Of a stretch of 64,000 bases of DNA, positions 34,801-46,800 are shown piece after piece (position 1 is the first letter of the stretch; each line of letters starts with the position of its first letter). Both the position numbers and the translations under genes were made by a program. The notes under the pieces are model-generated. The model was not told where the DNA came from, ran no database searches, and was given only the letters and a program-made list of their open reading frames with translations. Source of the DNA: Amoebophrya sp. A120 (lineage: Eukaryota > Sar > Dinophyceae > Syndiniales > Amoebophryaceae); the NCBI GenBank assembly GCA_905178155.1, contig CAJINV010000002.1:12595621-12659620 (forward strand). The letters are read 5' to 3'.

Positions 34801-37800
34801 CATCAGAAAGATTCGTACTTCTTTCTTTCATGCATGACAAAAAGTTTTCATTTGGAAACTTCGCATCACAAATTTTTGCGACTTTGGGGGTGGGGGCATT
34901 TTTCACTGTAATATGTCGTTCTCGACGTTCTCGATGAGCAGGACCAGCCCCTCGCCCATGGTGAACTCGATGAAGTCTTTCAGCCGCGGGTTCGCCAACG
35001 TGGTGATGCTCATGCCGTGGCTCATGGAGATGCGCTCCGCCTCCCGGCTCTTGATCCAGCGGTTAGCCTGGCCCTGCGGGTCGACCATCAAGGGGTAGCG
35101 GGAGGACCGGGTCACCATGATCCCGTTCTGAATGGAAAGATCATCCGCGGGCAATCCCTGCAGCGTCCACTCCCCAACCGTGCCCTGGTCGACCAGAAAC
35201 CCGACCAGGTCCATCTGCGTGCTGGCCGGCACCTGGCGCCGCACCGTTTCCGCGAAGAAGTACTCGGTGTTCAGCTTCTCCCTGAATTCCGCGTTGAAGG
35301 GTCCGCAAAACGTCACGAACGCGCAGGCGAGCGCAATGTCGCCGACGAGCCGAACCCGTCGGATCGCGAAGTTCTTGGAGTCCTCGGTCCACCGTGCGTT
35401 CTCGCCGGACAACCCGTTCAGCAGCGCGTTCGCGGCGTCCATCTTCTTCTTCATGGCGGTGGCGTTCTGCTCCAACACGTTCTTTTTGTCCATCGCCTCC
35501 TGCAGTTGCGCATCCAAGACGGCCACTTCGCCCATCACCTTCGCCAAAGACTCCTCCGCCTCGGCGAGCTCGGCCATAGCCTTGTCAAGTTTCGCTTCCT
35601 GGACCTTCAAAAAGTTCAGTTTTGGTGTGACGATCTTGGCCGCGCCGTGGTACATCACCATGGCGCCGACAAACTTGCACAAACCCTCCGCAGCGCCCGA
35701 CGCCTTCTTCGCGACCGCCGGGTCCAGAATCCGGTGCGCCGCCCACGGGCACCAGTTCTTCGCCGGATTGTCGGAATGCCGCAAGTAGGGCTCTAAAAGC
35801 TCACACGTTTCGTCGTTGATGTTGTTCTTCTCGTTCTCGGCGAAGTCGAGCAGCGACGGCAAAAACCGCATGTCGGACAGCGTGAACTTGGTGAACTCTT
35901 GGAAGGAGTCCGCGATGAAGGTTCCGTCCGTCTTCGCGATGTTGAACTGTTTTGGCGCGGGGTCGACCACTTTTTGCAACATCAAAATCGCAAGACCGTC
36001 GAACGTCAGCTTGATCACGTCCGTGGGGTTTTTGTTCGTCTTCAATTCCGTGATGTCCTTCGGGGTGATGGACTTGCAGGCCGCTTCTGCCTCGTGCAAA
36101 AACGGCATGGCCTTCTTCAATTCCTCCTCCGCCGACGCCTTCTCGACGGAAATCATGTCCGCCGACTCCTGGCACGCCGCCTTCTGCACGCCGACCTCCC
36201 CGGCCTTCTTCTCCGCCTTCGCCTTTTCCCGCTGCACCGTGGCAAGCAGCTTGTTGGTCTTCTCCTCCTCGACCGCCAGCACTTTCGACGCCTCTTTCAG
36301 TTCCGCCTTCATCTCCTCCACCTGCTTGGCCGCACCGGCGAGCTTTTCCAACCCCGTGTTCACGGACTTCTCCTGCGTGTTGACCTCGTCGTACTTCACC
36401 TTGTACAGCTTCTTGTAGAACTCGATGAGGCAAAGGAACGTTTTCGGCGTGACATACACGTGCTTCCGCATCCGCTGAAAATACAGACTGCACACGTCGT
36501 TCACCTGCGCTTGAAAACTCCCCAGAAGCGCGTACAAGCCCTGTTTGTGCTCTTTGGTCGCGTCGATGTCAAACTTGGACAAGAAAGAGGACGACACGGC
36601 GACCAGCGCCTCCGGCGGCCAGGGCAGGAACCAGTTGATGGACACCGCGGAGAACACGGCGGGGAACTTCTGCGCCCGGATGGGAAACTTCTCGTTCATC
36701 GGACTGAAGCAGAGGATGATGTGCAGGTTGTCGCGCAGCCGGTCGAGGAAGTACCGGTAGAGGTTGGGGACGGACTCCTCCATATCCTGTGTAAAAACAT
36801 CCCCACCCCAGAGTTGTCTTGCAGAAATGCCAGCACACGCGCACTTGTAATGCGCATCCCCATGATAGGCATTCCCGATCGTGTTTTGGAACTTGTAATG
36901 CGGTAAACAGGATAAGCAGATGGATTTGTGATGCGACTTCCCTTGCTAAACTGCATTACGATCATACAGCCTGCAATTTGTCATGCGTGGTTCCCAAAAC
37001 TTCAAGGTTTGTGTTGCAAAATCCCCATCTTGACTCTGGGTTCGGGACGTTTTTACATGTGATACTCTACCCCAGGGCAATCGCGGACGAAGTCGTTGCG
37101 GCAGTCTGCAGCCTATGGATTGTAAAAATGTCTGGGTCTGGAAGCAGGTTGCAACTTGTCATGCTATGTTTCGACTCCAAAAAGATTTGTATTGCATGAC
37201 CAGCAAGAGGAGTCCAGTTTTTGCTACGTGGGGAGGGCATTTGTCATGCGGAATAGGCATCAGGAGGCCTTCTAAAAATCTGTGATGCTAGGTCCCGCAT
37301 TCCAGACCTCATGGGTCATGGGAAACCTGCATGACAGACATGCACTTTTCCAGACCCAGACATTTTTACAGTTGATACAGCCATGCCGTCGCGCTCGTCC
37401 TTCTGGAACAGGCCGACCACCTCACCGGTGGCGAGGATGCTGTTCAAGTACTCCAAGAAACCCTCGTTCTTCACCTCCGCGTCCGTGAAGAGGAACGCCA
37501 CCGGCTCGTTCTTGGCCCCCGCCGCCACGTAGAGCGCCCGCAAGTCCTCGAAGAGCGCGTTGTCGTTGTAGGTTTTGGTGATGGTAATCTGAAAGGACTT
37601 CTGGCGGGAGATGTAGGAGGAGAGTCGGGTTAGCGACTGTTTGCCCGAACCACCGACACCGACCAGCATCGCGGACCCGCGCGGAAACTGGATGATCCGA
37701 TTGATCCGCATCATGTACTTCATGGCGTCATCGAACAAGACGAGATTCATCTGCTTCGCCGGAAACTGTTCGTTGAACTTGGTGAGGTACTCGTACGCCT

Positions 37801-40800
37801 TGTTCCGGACAAATTCCATGGACTTCATCGGTTCGTACACCTTCGGCGCGGGGATCTCCTCCCCCGTCTCCGGGTCCTCCCCGCCGTCGCGCTGGAAGTC
37901 GGCCCACCACATGGCGCTGTCCATCACGCGGTCGCTCATGTCCTCGCCGAAGTGCTGCTGCATGTTCTCGCCGACGACTTTGTCCACGAAGTCCTTGTCC
38001 TGCTGCCGCGCCAGTTTGTCCGCAAAAACGCGCGTGGTCTCGTGCCGCCAGAGCGAACCGAGCTTCACCTCGTCCGCCCCGACCGCGGAAGAGGGCGTTT
38101 CCAGGATGCCCTGAAACACCCGGCTCAGCTCGCGCATGTTGAAGATGTAGTGGAAGCGGGCGGGCGTCGGCAGCAAGTTCTTCCCCACCGTCTTCCACAC
38201 GTCGATCGTGATCGCAGTCAGCTTCTTCGATACCTCGATCACCCGCTCCCCGAACCCGTTCTTCGGCGTGAAGCGGGCGCGCATGATGGACCCATAGATG
38301 TTATCGACGGACACGACCGACGGGAGCACCATGTTGAAAGAGAAGAACTTGGACTTCAGCCGATTCGGGATGTCGTTCCGTCCCCCGCCCGGGTGGCCCA
38401 TGGCGCCGATAAAGGAAAGGCTCTCCACGACCTTGAAGTCCCCCCGCTTGTCTTTGTCTAAGAAGTAGAACCCGCCGAACTCCATCAGCTGCCGCGACAG
38501 CTCGTTGGTCACCTGATCGCCCCACTTGTTCACGATCGGCATGGACAGATCATCCAAAAACAAAGTCATCTGCTTCCCGCCTGGGGGGCAGAACGTCTTT
38601 CCGGTCTTCCGCTCCACTTCCGCTTCCACGGTGCGCTGGAAGTTCAGGGGCGTGGTCGCGGAGGAGAAGTTGATCCGCTTCGACAGCATCGTGTCCATCG
38701 AGAACCTGGCACAGTACATCAGCGCAGTGCTGGTCTTCGCCGTACCGGCCGCACCCACCAAGAGGGTGGATTTGTACACGGTCGGCGTGCGGACCTTGTC
38801 GTAGTTGGCGATCACGTCGATCAGATATTCCGCTCGGGTGCTGTCCAGTGTCGGAATCAGCAAGGAGGAAAACACCAATTTCTTCGGGGCTTTCCACTGC
38901 TCCGTCTGCCACCGCACTTATCCAAACGAACTGCATAAATCAACCCCTAGTAGTACCACAACCGTCTCTAATGATCTGTCCCGGTAGATTCATACATGCT
39001 TGACTGCAAGTACAACAACTGCAATACCGAGAGTGATTGGCTTCGGTGACACATCAGACATCACAAGAAGAGTTTCTGTATACGACCCTCTCAAGCCACG
39101 TTCTAACGATGAAAAAAGCTGAAGAGAGAATGGTCGATAAGTGGAACTTGGCTGTGATGTAGTTTTGGGGTCAATTTCTCCTTTTGATAGCATCCATTGC
39201 TTGGTCTTGGTACTGGGATCCGGCACGTAGTCGAAGATATTTTCGCCGTTCTCGCAGGGCGGGACTGCGTCTAAATGCTTGTGCATCTTCAACACCTCCA
39301 ACATCTTTTCATAGAACTTCTGCCGCTCCTCCGGCTCGCACAACCCGGCGAAGCCCCAGCAGAGGGAAAAGAAAAAGATGCGACGGTACGCATCGGGGGC
39401 CAGAACCTCGTTGGACTGGCAGTGCGGATGCAACATCGCGGAGAGCAAGTTGAGCACGTTGGTAATGATAATCGCGTCGTTCGCCGGCATCACAGTGACC
39501 GTGTTCCGGGTCTGGTAATCGAACAAGTCGTTCACCGGCCCGGCGTTGGGCGGCGGGGTGGAGAGCCACTTATCGAACAAATCTTTCATGATGGTTGCCT
39601 CCTCGGTGCGGTTTTGCCCGAGCTCCACCCGTTTGGCCAACCAGGAATCTGCCACCGGACGCCACCCGAGGTCAGAGGCCGAGATGTAGATAATCCCCGC
39701 TCGGGAGACTGTCGCGGGCGAGGCGTTCCGCAAGTTCTCCACCTCGAACACAATGCGGCAGTTGTCGGTCATCGGAATGCGATCGTTGTTGGCCAAAGTG
39801 AGAATCTTGTTGTCGTCCAACACCGTGTTCAAGTTCTCGATCCAGATCGCGTCGACCGGCCCGTCGCAGACGATCCAGGTCGTGTACTTCAACGTTCGAT
39901 TGTTATACTTTTGCCAAATCGAGGCAAACACGCCGGGCGTCCACTCCTCGGAGATCGGATCCTTGATCCCGTACATCTGAGAATCCGTGATCGCCTTGGG
40001 GTTCATCACCTGCACTCGGTGCGCGTTGTTGTTTTCTGTGTGGCACGTCGTCAGAGTGGTCATAATCTCGGTTTTCCCGCACAAAGTCGGCCCCACAAGC
40101 ATGAACCCGTGGCGGACAAGCGAGGTTTCGTACAGCTGGACGATCTTCAGCATCCAGGGACCGAAAAGAGAAAGCTTTTTCCGCTTCACAATCTTCTGCG
40201 AGCCGGACTCCACTTCGGGATAGACCTTCTTCGGTGGCTCCTGCGTCTTCGGGAACAAATCCTTTAGCAGGGCCAAAAACAGCGGCACGTCATCCGCGAC
40301 GAGCTTGGACAAGTTCATATCGCGAGCGGTGCGCATAAACAACATTTCCTCGTCGGCGTCGGCCGGCTCGGATCGCTTCACGGTACCGGAGGTTCGCAGC
40401 ACGGAGAGAATGTTCCGCAAACCGAAATCGTAGTGGCGCTGCTTGGACAGCTGCTGCTCGCACAGCGCGTACAAGATGCAGAACTTCTTCCCCAGAATGT
40501 CCATCAAACTGTACCCCACGGAGGCCAGTTTCACTTTCATGATCGTCTCGCGGTTCGGCATCATCATGGAAACGGAGCGGAACAGCACTTTCAAGTTTTC
40601 CGGTAGTTCCTGGCGCCCGGCGTAACCCGGGTTCATGGTGATGAAGTAACCCACCGCGGGGACAAGTTTGATCGGCTCCCGTTCGCCCGGGAACATGAAG
40701 GACTTCACGTTCTGGCGCTTCGCCTGGGTGATGGACTCGACCTGCATCGCCACAACGGACAGCACTTCCAGTTCAATGCGGTTGAACTCGTCGAAGCAGC

Positions 40801-43800
40801 CCCAGAGGCCGGACATGCACAAGCCCTTGAAGATCTTCGCCATGTCGCGAAACCGGTGCTGGTCGCTGCAGTTGGTCACGACGACAAAGACACCCAGCGT
40901 TCGGCCCATATCCTTCACCGTCTCCGTCTTCCCGGTCCCCGCCGGGCCGGCCGGCGCGCCACCAAGGAACATCCCGAGCGCCTGCGACAAAGTCACGTAG
41001 CACCTGTCCGTCAGCGCGGTGATGCACAACCGCTCTTTGCAGCCCAGGTACTCGTAGCTGTAGGTGAAGTCCACGTCGGCGATCGAGATGCGCACGTGCT
41101 CCATGTCCGCCTTCCAGTACAGCCGGGTCTGTTTCAGCCACTCGAAGTCGTTCTCGTCCTTCACCTTGTGCTCCTTGACCTTCTTCCACACTTCCTGGTA
41201 CAAGTCCTTCTGGTGGACGTGCACGGTAACCAAGGTTTCGAACTTCGTGCGGTTCATCGTCGATCCCAGGTCCGTCAAGCAAATCCCGACCAGATCCTGC
41301 ATCATCTGGCAAAATTTCTTGTTCGTCGTGGCCATGATGGTTTTGTCCCGCTCCTTGCTCATCTTCATCAGCGCCTCCTGGAAGTCGAAGGTCCAGATCA
41401 CCTGGATCCCGAGCAAAGCCACCTGCGCGATGTAGCGGTCGGAGAAGTCCTTCACGGAGAGCCCCTGCAGAATGTTGCCGCAGTCCACACAGGCGATCTT
41501 GCACTCCTTGCGGACGGACCGCTGCATTTCCGCCTCCAAGGCGTTCAACCAGTCCTCGATGTTGCCCACACATATGGTCGGCTGCACCAGTTTCACGGTC
41601 TCCTCGGCCATGCCGGCGACGGACTTGATCTGGATGATCTTCTTCTTGTCCTTCGGGTCGAACGTGACCTTCGAGATCGAATCGAACAACTTCTCGAAGT
41701 CGTCCTGGATCTGCTCCGGGTCGGACCCTTGGGATAAAATTTTTAGCAGCGCCGGGTCACTCGTGAAGTAGAACCGCGGGAACTTGTTCCGCTTCCCCTC
41801 CAGGTACGACTCCAGCGACTTTTGGCACGCTTCCAGTCCTTGGGAGAGAACCGGCAGCATCTGCTTCAGCATGTCGTTCTGGCAGCACTGGACCACGTTC
41901 CTCAACTCCGCGGATTTACCCATGATCTTCACCCAGTCCTTGTCGATTTGCTGAAACTTCTTCGCCTCCATCGGCATCTGCTTCATGATATCTCCGGCAA
42001 GAAACACACTCTCCAAACTGGTCCACAGCTGCTGCACCTTGAACCACTTCTCGATCGTGTCCGCGGTGTCGGACAAAGTCGTCGTGATCGCACCGAGCTC
42101 CTCCTTGAACGGCATGGAGTGCCTGATATGAGTCACGTTATTTTTGGGAAAGTTTTTTTCATTTATGCCGACAGAAATTTTCGTGAGCTGATAAGGCCGG
42201 CGCCTAGTAGTTGTACAATCAAAAACACAAATAGCTTCACGCACTAAAGGAACAAAAAATTCAGAGCGAAGGCTCGGAACAAGTTGTACCTTTGCGCGTT
42301 CATGGTGTTCAGGGCCATGATGGTCTCTTCCAGCAGTTCCTGGATCTCCACCACTTTCCCGCCCGCCAAGCAACAGGGGTAGTCCCGCGCTTTCCAGGTG
42401 GAGAACTCGAAGCAGTATTCGCTCCACTGCTGGCTGATTTCCGCGAGCTTCCGCTCGATCACCAGCTGCTTGTCGGCGCTTTCGCAGATGTCGTTCACCT
42501 CATCGGCGTACTCGTTCAAATTCGCGTCAATCAAGCTCTGAAGTTTAAAATTCTCGCTGTCAATCGGAAGGTCCTTGCCAGTCAGGTCCATTACCTGCTT
42601 CCAGTGTCGCGACATGATGGATTTCTTGGACAGCTCCAAAAACAGCGGAAGAACTTCACTGAAATCATCAATCTGCTTCTTCAGCTCGTGGTATGCCTCC
42701 CAGTCGCGGAGAACCTGATGTCACGTGAGTGTGAAAAAGAAATTCGAAATACGATTCCCGCTTAACAAAATATCTCGCTGTTCCTATTTCGATGCCACGC
42801 ACGACACGGAAACAACTGCATTTCTCTTGTTCTACGCCACAACTCTCTACCTTCGGCATGCGCTTGCAACGGGCCTGAAACTTTTCCGTCGTCGCGCTCA
42901 TTTTTTCCATGTGCTCCGGCACATCCTGCCACAGGAGCTCCTTCCAGTCACGGATTGTGTCCAGCACAACCACGTACAAGTCGTACAGCTGCGACAGGTA
43001 CGCTAATTCCGACTCGGTCTTCTCGAGTTGCGGGTACTGTTGGTGCGGCAACCCGAACAGGTCCTCGCCCAACCGGTAGATCTGCCGCTTCCGGTTGCGA
43101 ATATCAAATTCCTCCTGGAACCGGCGCAGCCGCTCCACGGCCTTGGCCGGCGGGATGCCGCGCACCATGGGCCCGTTGCGCTCGTAGTGCTCCCGGAAGA
43201 CACGCACATCCTTCTTAAACGTGTTCACGGTCGTGATCAGCATACGCTTGTGCTCGGCCTGCTGCTTGGACAAGTGTTCCTGCCGGGACTCGCTGTCCTG
43301 GAGCAACTTGTCCCAGTTGTTACGGAGCATGGAGCGCTGGTCCTGCTCGTCCTTGTCAATCATGTTGGGCACGTACTGGTCCAAAATCTGGTACATGTGG
43401 GTGATCGGCCCGAACTCCAGCTCGATCTCGGACTGCTTCGCCCGCACCTCTTGCAGGGTCTGCATCACGTACCCCAGCGCGTCGATGTCACCCTCGGCGA
43501 CCTCACGGTGCAACCGCTTTGTCGTGTGCTTCACCATCTCGCCGACGGTGTCTAGCCTCACTCGCGCGTTATGGTGCAGTTTTCTCGCAAACGAGGTCTT
43601 CCACTTCTCGGCGAGCTCCCCCAGGTTCTGCATCAGGTTCTCCGTCTTCAGCGACAACGCCCCGATTTGCGTCGCCTTCTCCACACTATTGGCGTCTTCC
43701 GCGTGGCGGAGGAATTCCTTCAGCTTGCCCTCGAACTCCTGCAGCGACGGGCTGCCCTTCTGGAACTCGTCGTAGTCTTCCTCGACGTTCTTCGTCCACA

Positions 43801-46800
43801 GAGAGCTAAACCGCGCAAACTTCGCCACAAACTTGTCGCACTCCTTCCTCGCGCCGTTAACGCTCCCGGTGAGGAGAAGGATGACCTTCAAAATTTCCTT
43901 GTCCTGCGCGATGCGGTCGTAGTAGGTGCCCTGCACGCCGCTGCCCACCACCGGGGGCAGATTCGGATTGATCACCAGCTGCACATTCTTCGGGATGGTC
44001 ACCGTGTCCCACGCGTCGATCATCTTGCTGCACTTCAGCACGGCAACCGCGCCCTGGTTCACCGCGTTCTGGATGTCCGCCACGGACGGCTTCAGTCGCA
44101 CGCCGATGCTATCAAATGTAAAAATGTCCGGGTCTGGAAGATTGTGAGATTTGTCATGCATATTTCGGATCACGCAAATGGCGTCTGATGCAGGCAAAAG
44201 CATCACAGGTTTTGAGCACGTCTCATGATGCCTGTCCCGCATGAGAAACTTCCTACTTGCGTGCCAAGAAATGGACAGCTTTTGGCGCTCATGCAACACA
44301 AATATTTGTATGTTCCAGAGTTTGCATCACAAGTTCCAACCCTTCCAGACCCAGACATTTTTACTCTTGATAGATGCCGTCCAGTTGCAACTCAACCTCG
44401 AAAAACGGCGGCAGCAGGCTGTGCTTGCCGTAACCGCCGAGACTACCGCCTTGAGTATTTTGATAGCATTTTCACAAAATTAAGAATCAAATTTGAACCG
44501 CAAAGTTGTCAAAAGATGAAGCAACGAACACGAAGACTAAAGCATGAAAAACAGCACATAGCAAAAACTGCAATAAAAATATGCTTCTTACCATAATCAC
44601 CTCCGTCACTGTCCGGAGAGTCGGCTTTCCCCCCCGCTGGCGTGATGGGACTCTCGATTGTGGTCGGACCGGCAAGGGCCATCAATTTCGACGCGGCGTT
44701 TCCCGCTGCGGAAGACGCGTGGTCGGCGACCCGCGCGACCGCCAACCGCGTTTTGATCGCGGACAAGCTTCTTCGCGTCGCGTTCAAGATTGCCTGGTAC
44801 ATGGACCAGTTGTAGTGCGCCTTCACCTTGATGATCTCGGATTCGCTGACCCCCCGGACGTGCGGGTCGATCGGGAACCCGACAATCTGGCCCAGCAAAT
44901 CGTCCACCGAAGCCTCGATCTCGATGCTCTTCGCCATGAGATAGTGTGTCATTTCCCGCACGTGCCTTTCTTGCGACTCGATGAAGTCGTCGAGATGGAT
45001 GGCCTCGCCCTCCTCCGGCATCTGGACCAGCAAAATTCTCGCGACGTGCTTCAGATTCGCGTCCACGCGGTTTTCCATGATGTCGTTTGCGGTCAAAACG
45101 AGTTATCCTGAGTAAAAACGTCCCCACACCAGAGTCAAGATGGGGACTTCGCAACACAAACCTAGAAGTTTTGGCTGTTTCGCATGACAAGTTTGGACTC
45201 GTAGTGTAGTCCTGTTAGAGGTAGTGCATACGCATCACAAATCGACTATCTCGTCGCGATTCCACCATCACAAACCTTCAGACAGCATTAGAAAATGGCT
45301 CTCATGCGGCTGCGCATGAGAAACATTTTAGGCATGCCACTTTGCATGACAACTCTGGGGTGGGGACGTTTTTGCACATGATACAAGTTGCTCCAGCTTC
45401 TTCAGTTCCCGCCACACGTTCGCCAAGTACGACTCGATGTTCATACTGGTCCAAGTCAGCGTCACCATGCCGGGTCGTAGCTGGAATTCCAAGTTGTCCA
45501 AATGCGGCTTCAGCAAGTTCGATGCGATCGGGCGCACCATCTGGACCACGCGTCGGTACTCGCGCAGGATGAAAGACAACTCGTTGTAGTAGCCCTTGAA
45601 CTTCGATTCTTGCAGCAGAACCATCTTCGCGGACTCCGGGATCTCGATCCCCATGCGGTCGAGGCACTTCGTCTCGCGGATCAATTGCAGAATCTCCCAG
45701 TCGAAGTTGACGTGGAGCTTCCCGTCGTCCGGGTGCCGGACGATCAGCGTGGCCTGCAGCCCGGACTTCGCAACCTCGACCGAGTGCACCCAGGCCTGGT
45801 ACCACAGGGTTTCGAACTCGACCAACGTTTTCGCCATCTTGTTGTACATCCGGATGATCTTCTTCGCGTCCTTGCCCGCCAAAACGGACGGGTTCGTCTG
45901 AAATTTCTTCATCGGCTCCTCGATGCGCTTCAGCAAGTGCCGCGACCAGGTGATGTTACCCGCAACCGGCGGCAGGTTGCGCACCAGCGGCGGCGCGCCT
46001 TTGTTGTCTTCGTACGTGGTCTGCACTTGCGTCAGCTCCAGGCCGTAATTGTGGAAGATCACGGTAAACTTGGAGTCCAGGTCCGCACGCAGGGTCTCTC
46101 GCTGCAGAATCGATTGGAACTTCTTCAGCAGGTTCAGCGATGTCGTGATCGAGGTAATGGACTCGAAGGAGTGGTTGATAAACTGCTGCAGCGCGGCCTC
46201 CAGATCCGCAATTCGGACGTTGAACTCGACGTAGTCGCGGTCAAATTTGTTGTTGTGAAAATCGAGTAAGTTGTGATTTTTGTTCTTAAACTCCTCGAGG
46301 ATCGTCTTGAACGATTCTACCAGTTGGTCCATGCCGTCGAATTTGTAGGCCCCTAGGGACTGGAACTGGTAAATCGTGGAAAACATGTCGATCAACTTCA
46401 CCACCCTGCGGCAGAACAGCTGCAACCGGCCGAAAATCAGCGTCTCGGAGAAGTCGAACTGCTTGCCCTTCGGCAGCGTTGCCAGTTTGTCCTTCACGCG
46501 GCGGAACTCTTCCATGTAGGAAATTTCCATCCGCAAACAGCACTCGAGATTGCGAATCAGCGTGATCGGATCTTGGTCCCACAGCGCCTCGGGGCCGGTG
46601 TTCTGCTCGCCGGTCTCTGGGTCGACGCCCAGAATGCAGGTTTTGCAGTTCAGAATCATCTGGTTGGTCACCTTCGTCAGCAAGTTCGTCATCCGCTCCG
46701 TCGTGTTGTAGTAGCGCGCGATCGTGTGGATCATCTTGCAAGCATTCATCAACGCGGGGAGGCAGTCAATCACGTTGTTCGGTGTACCGGTGTAGAGAGG

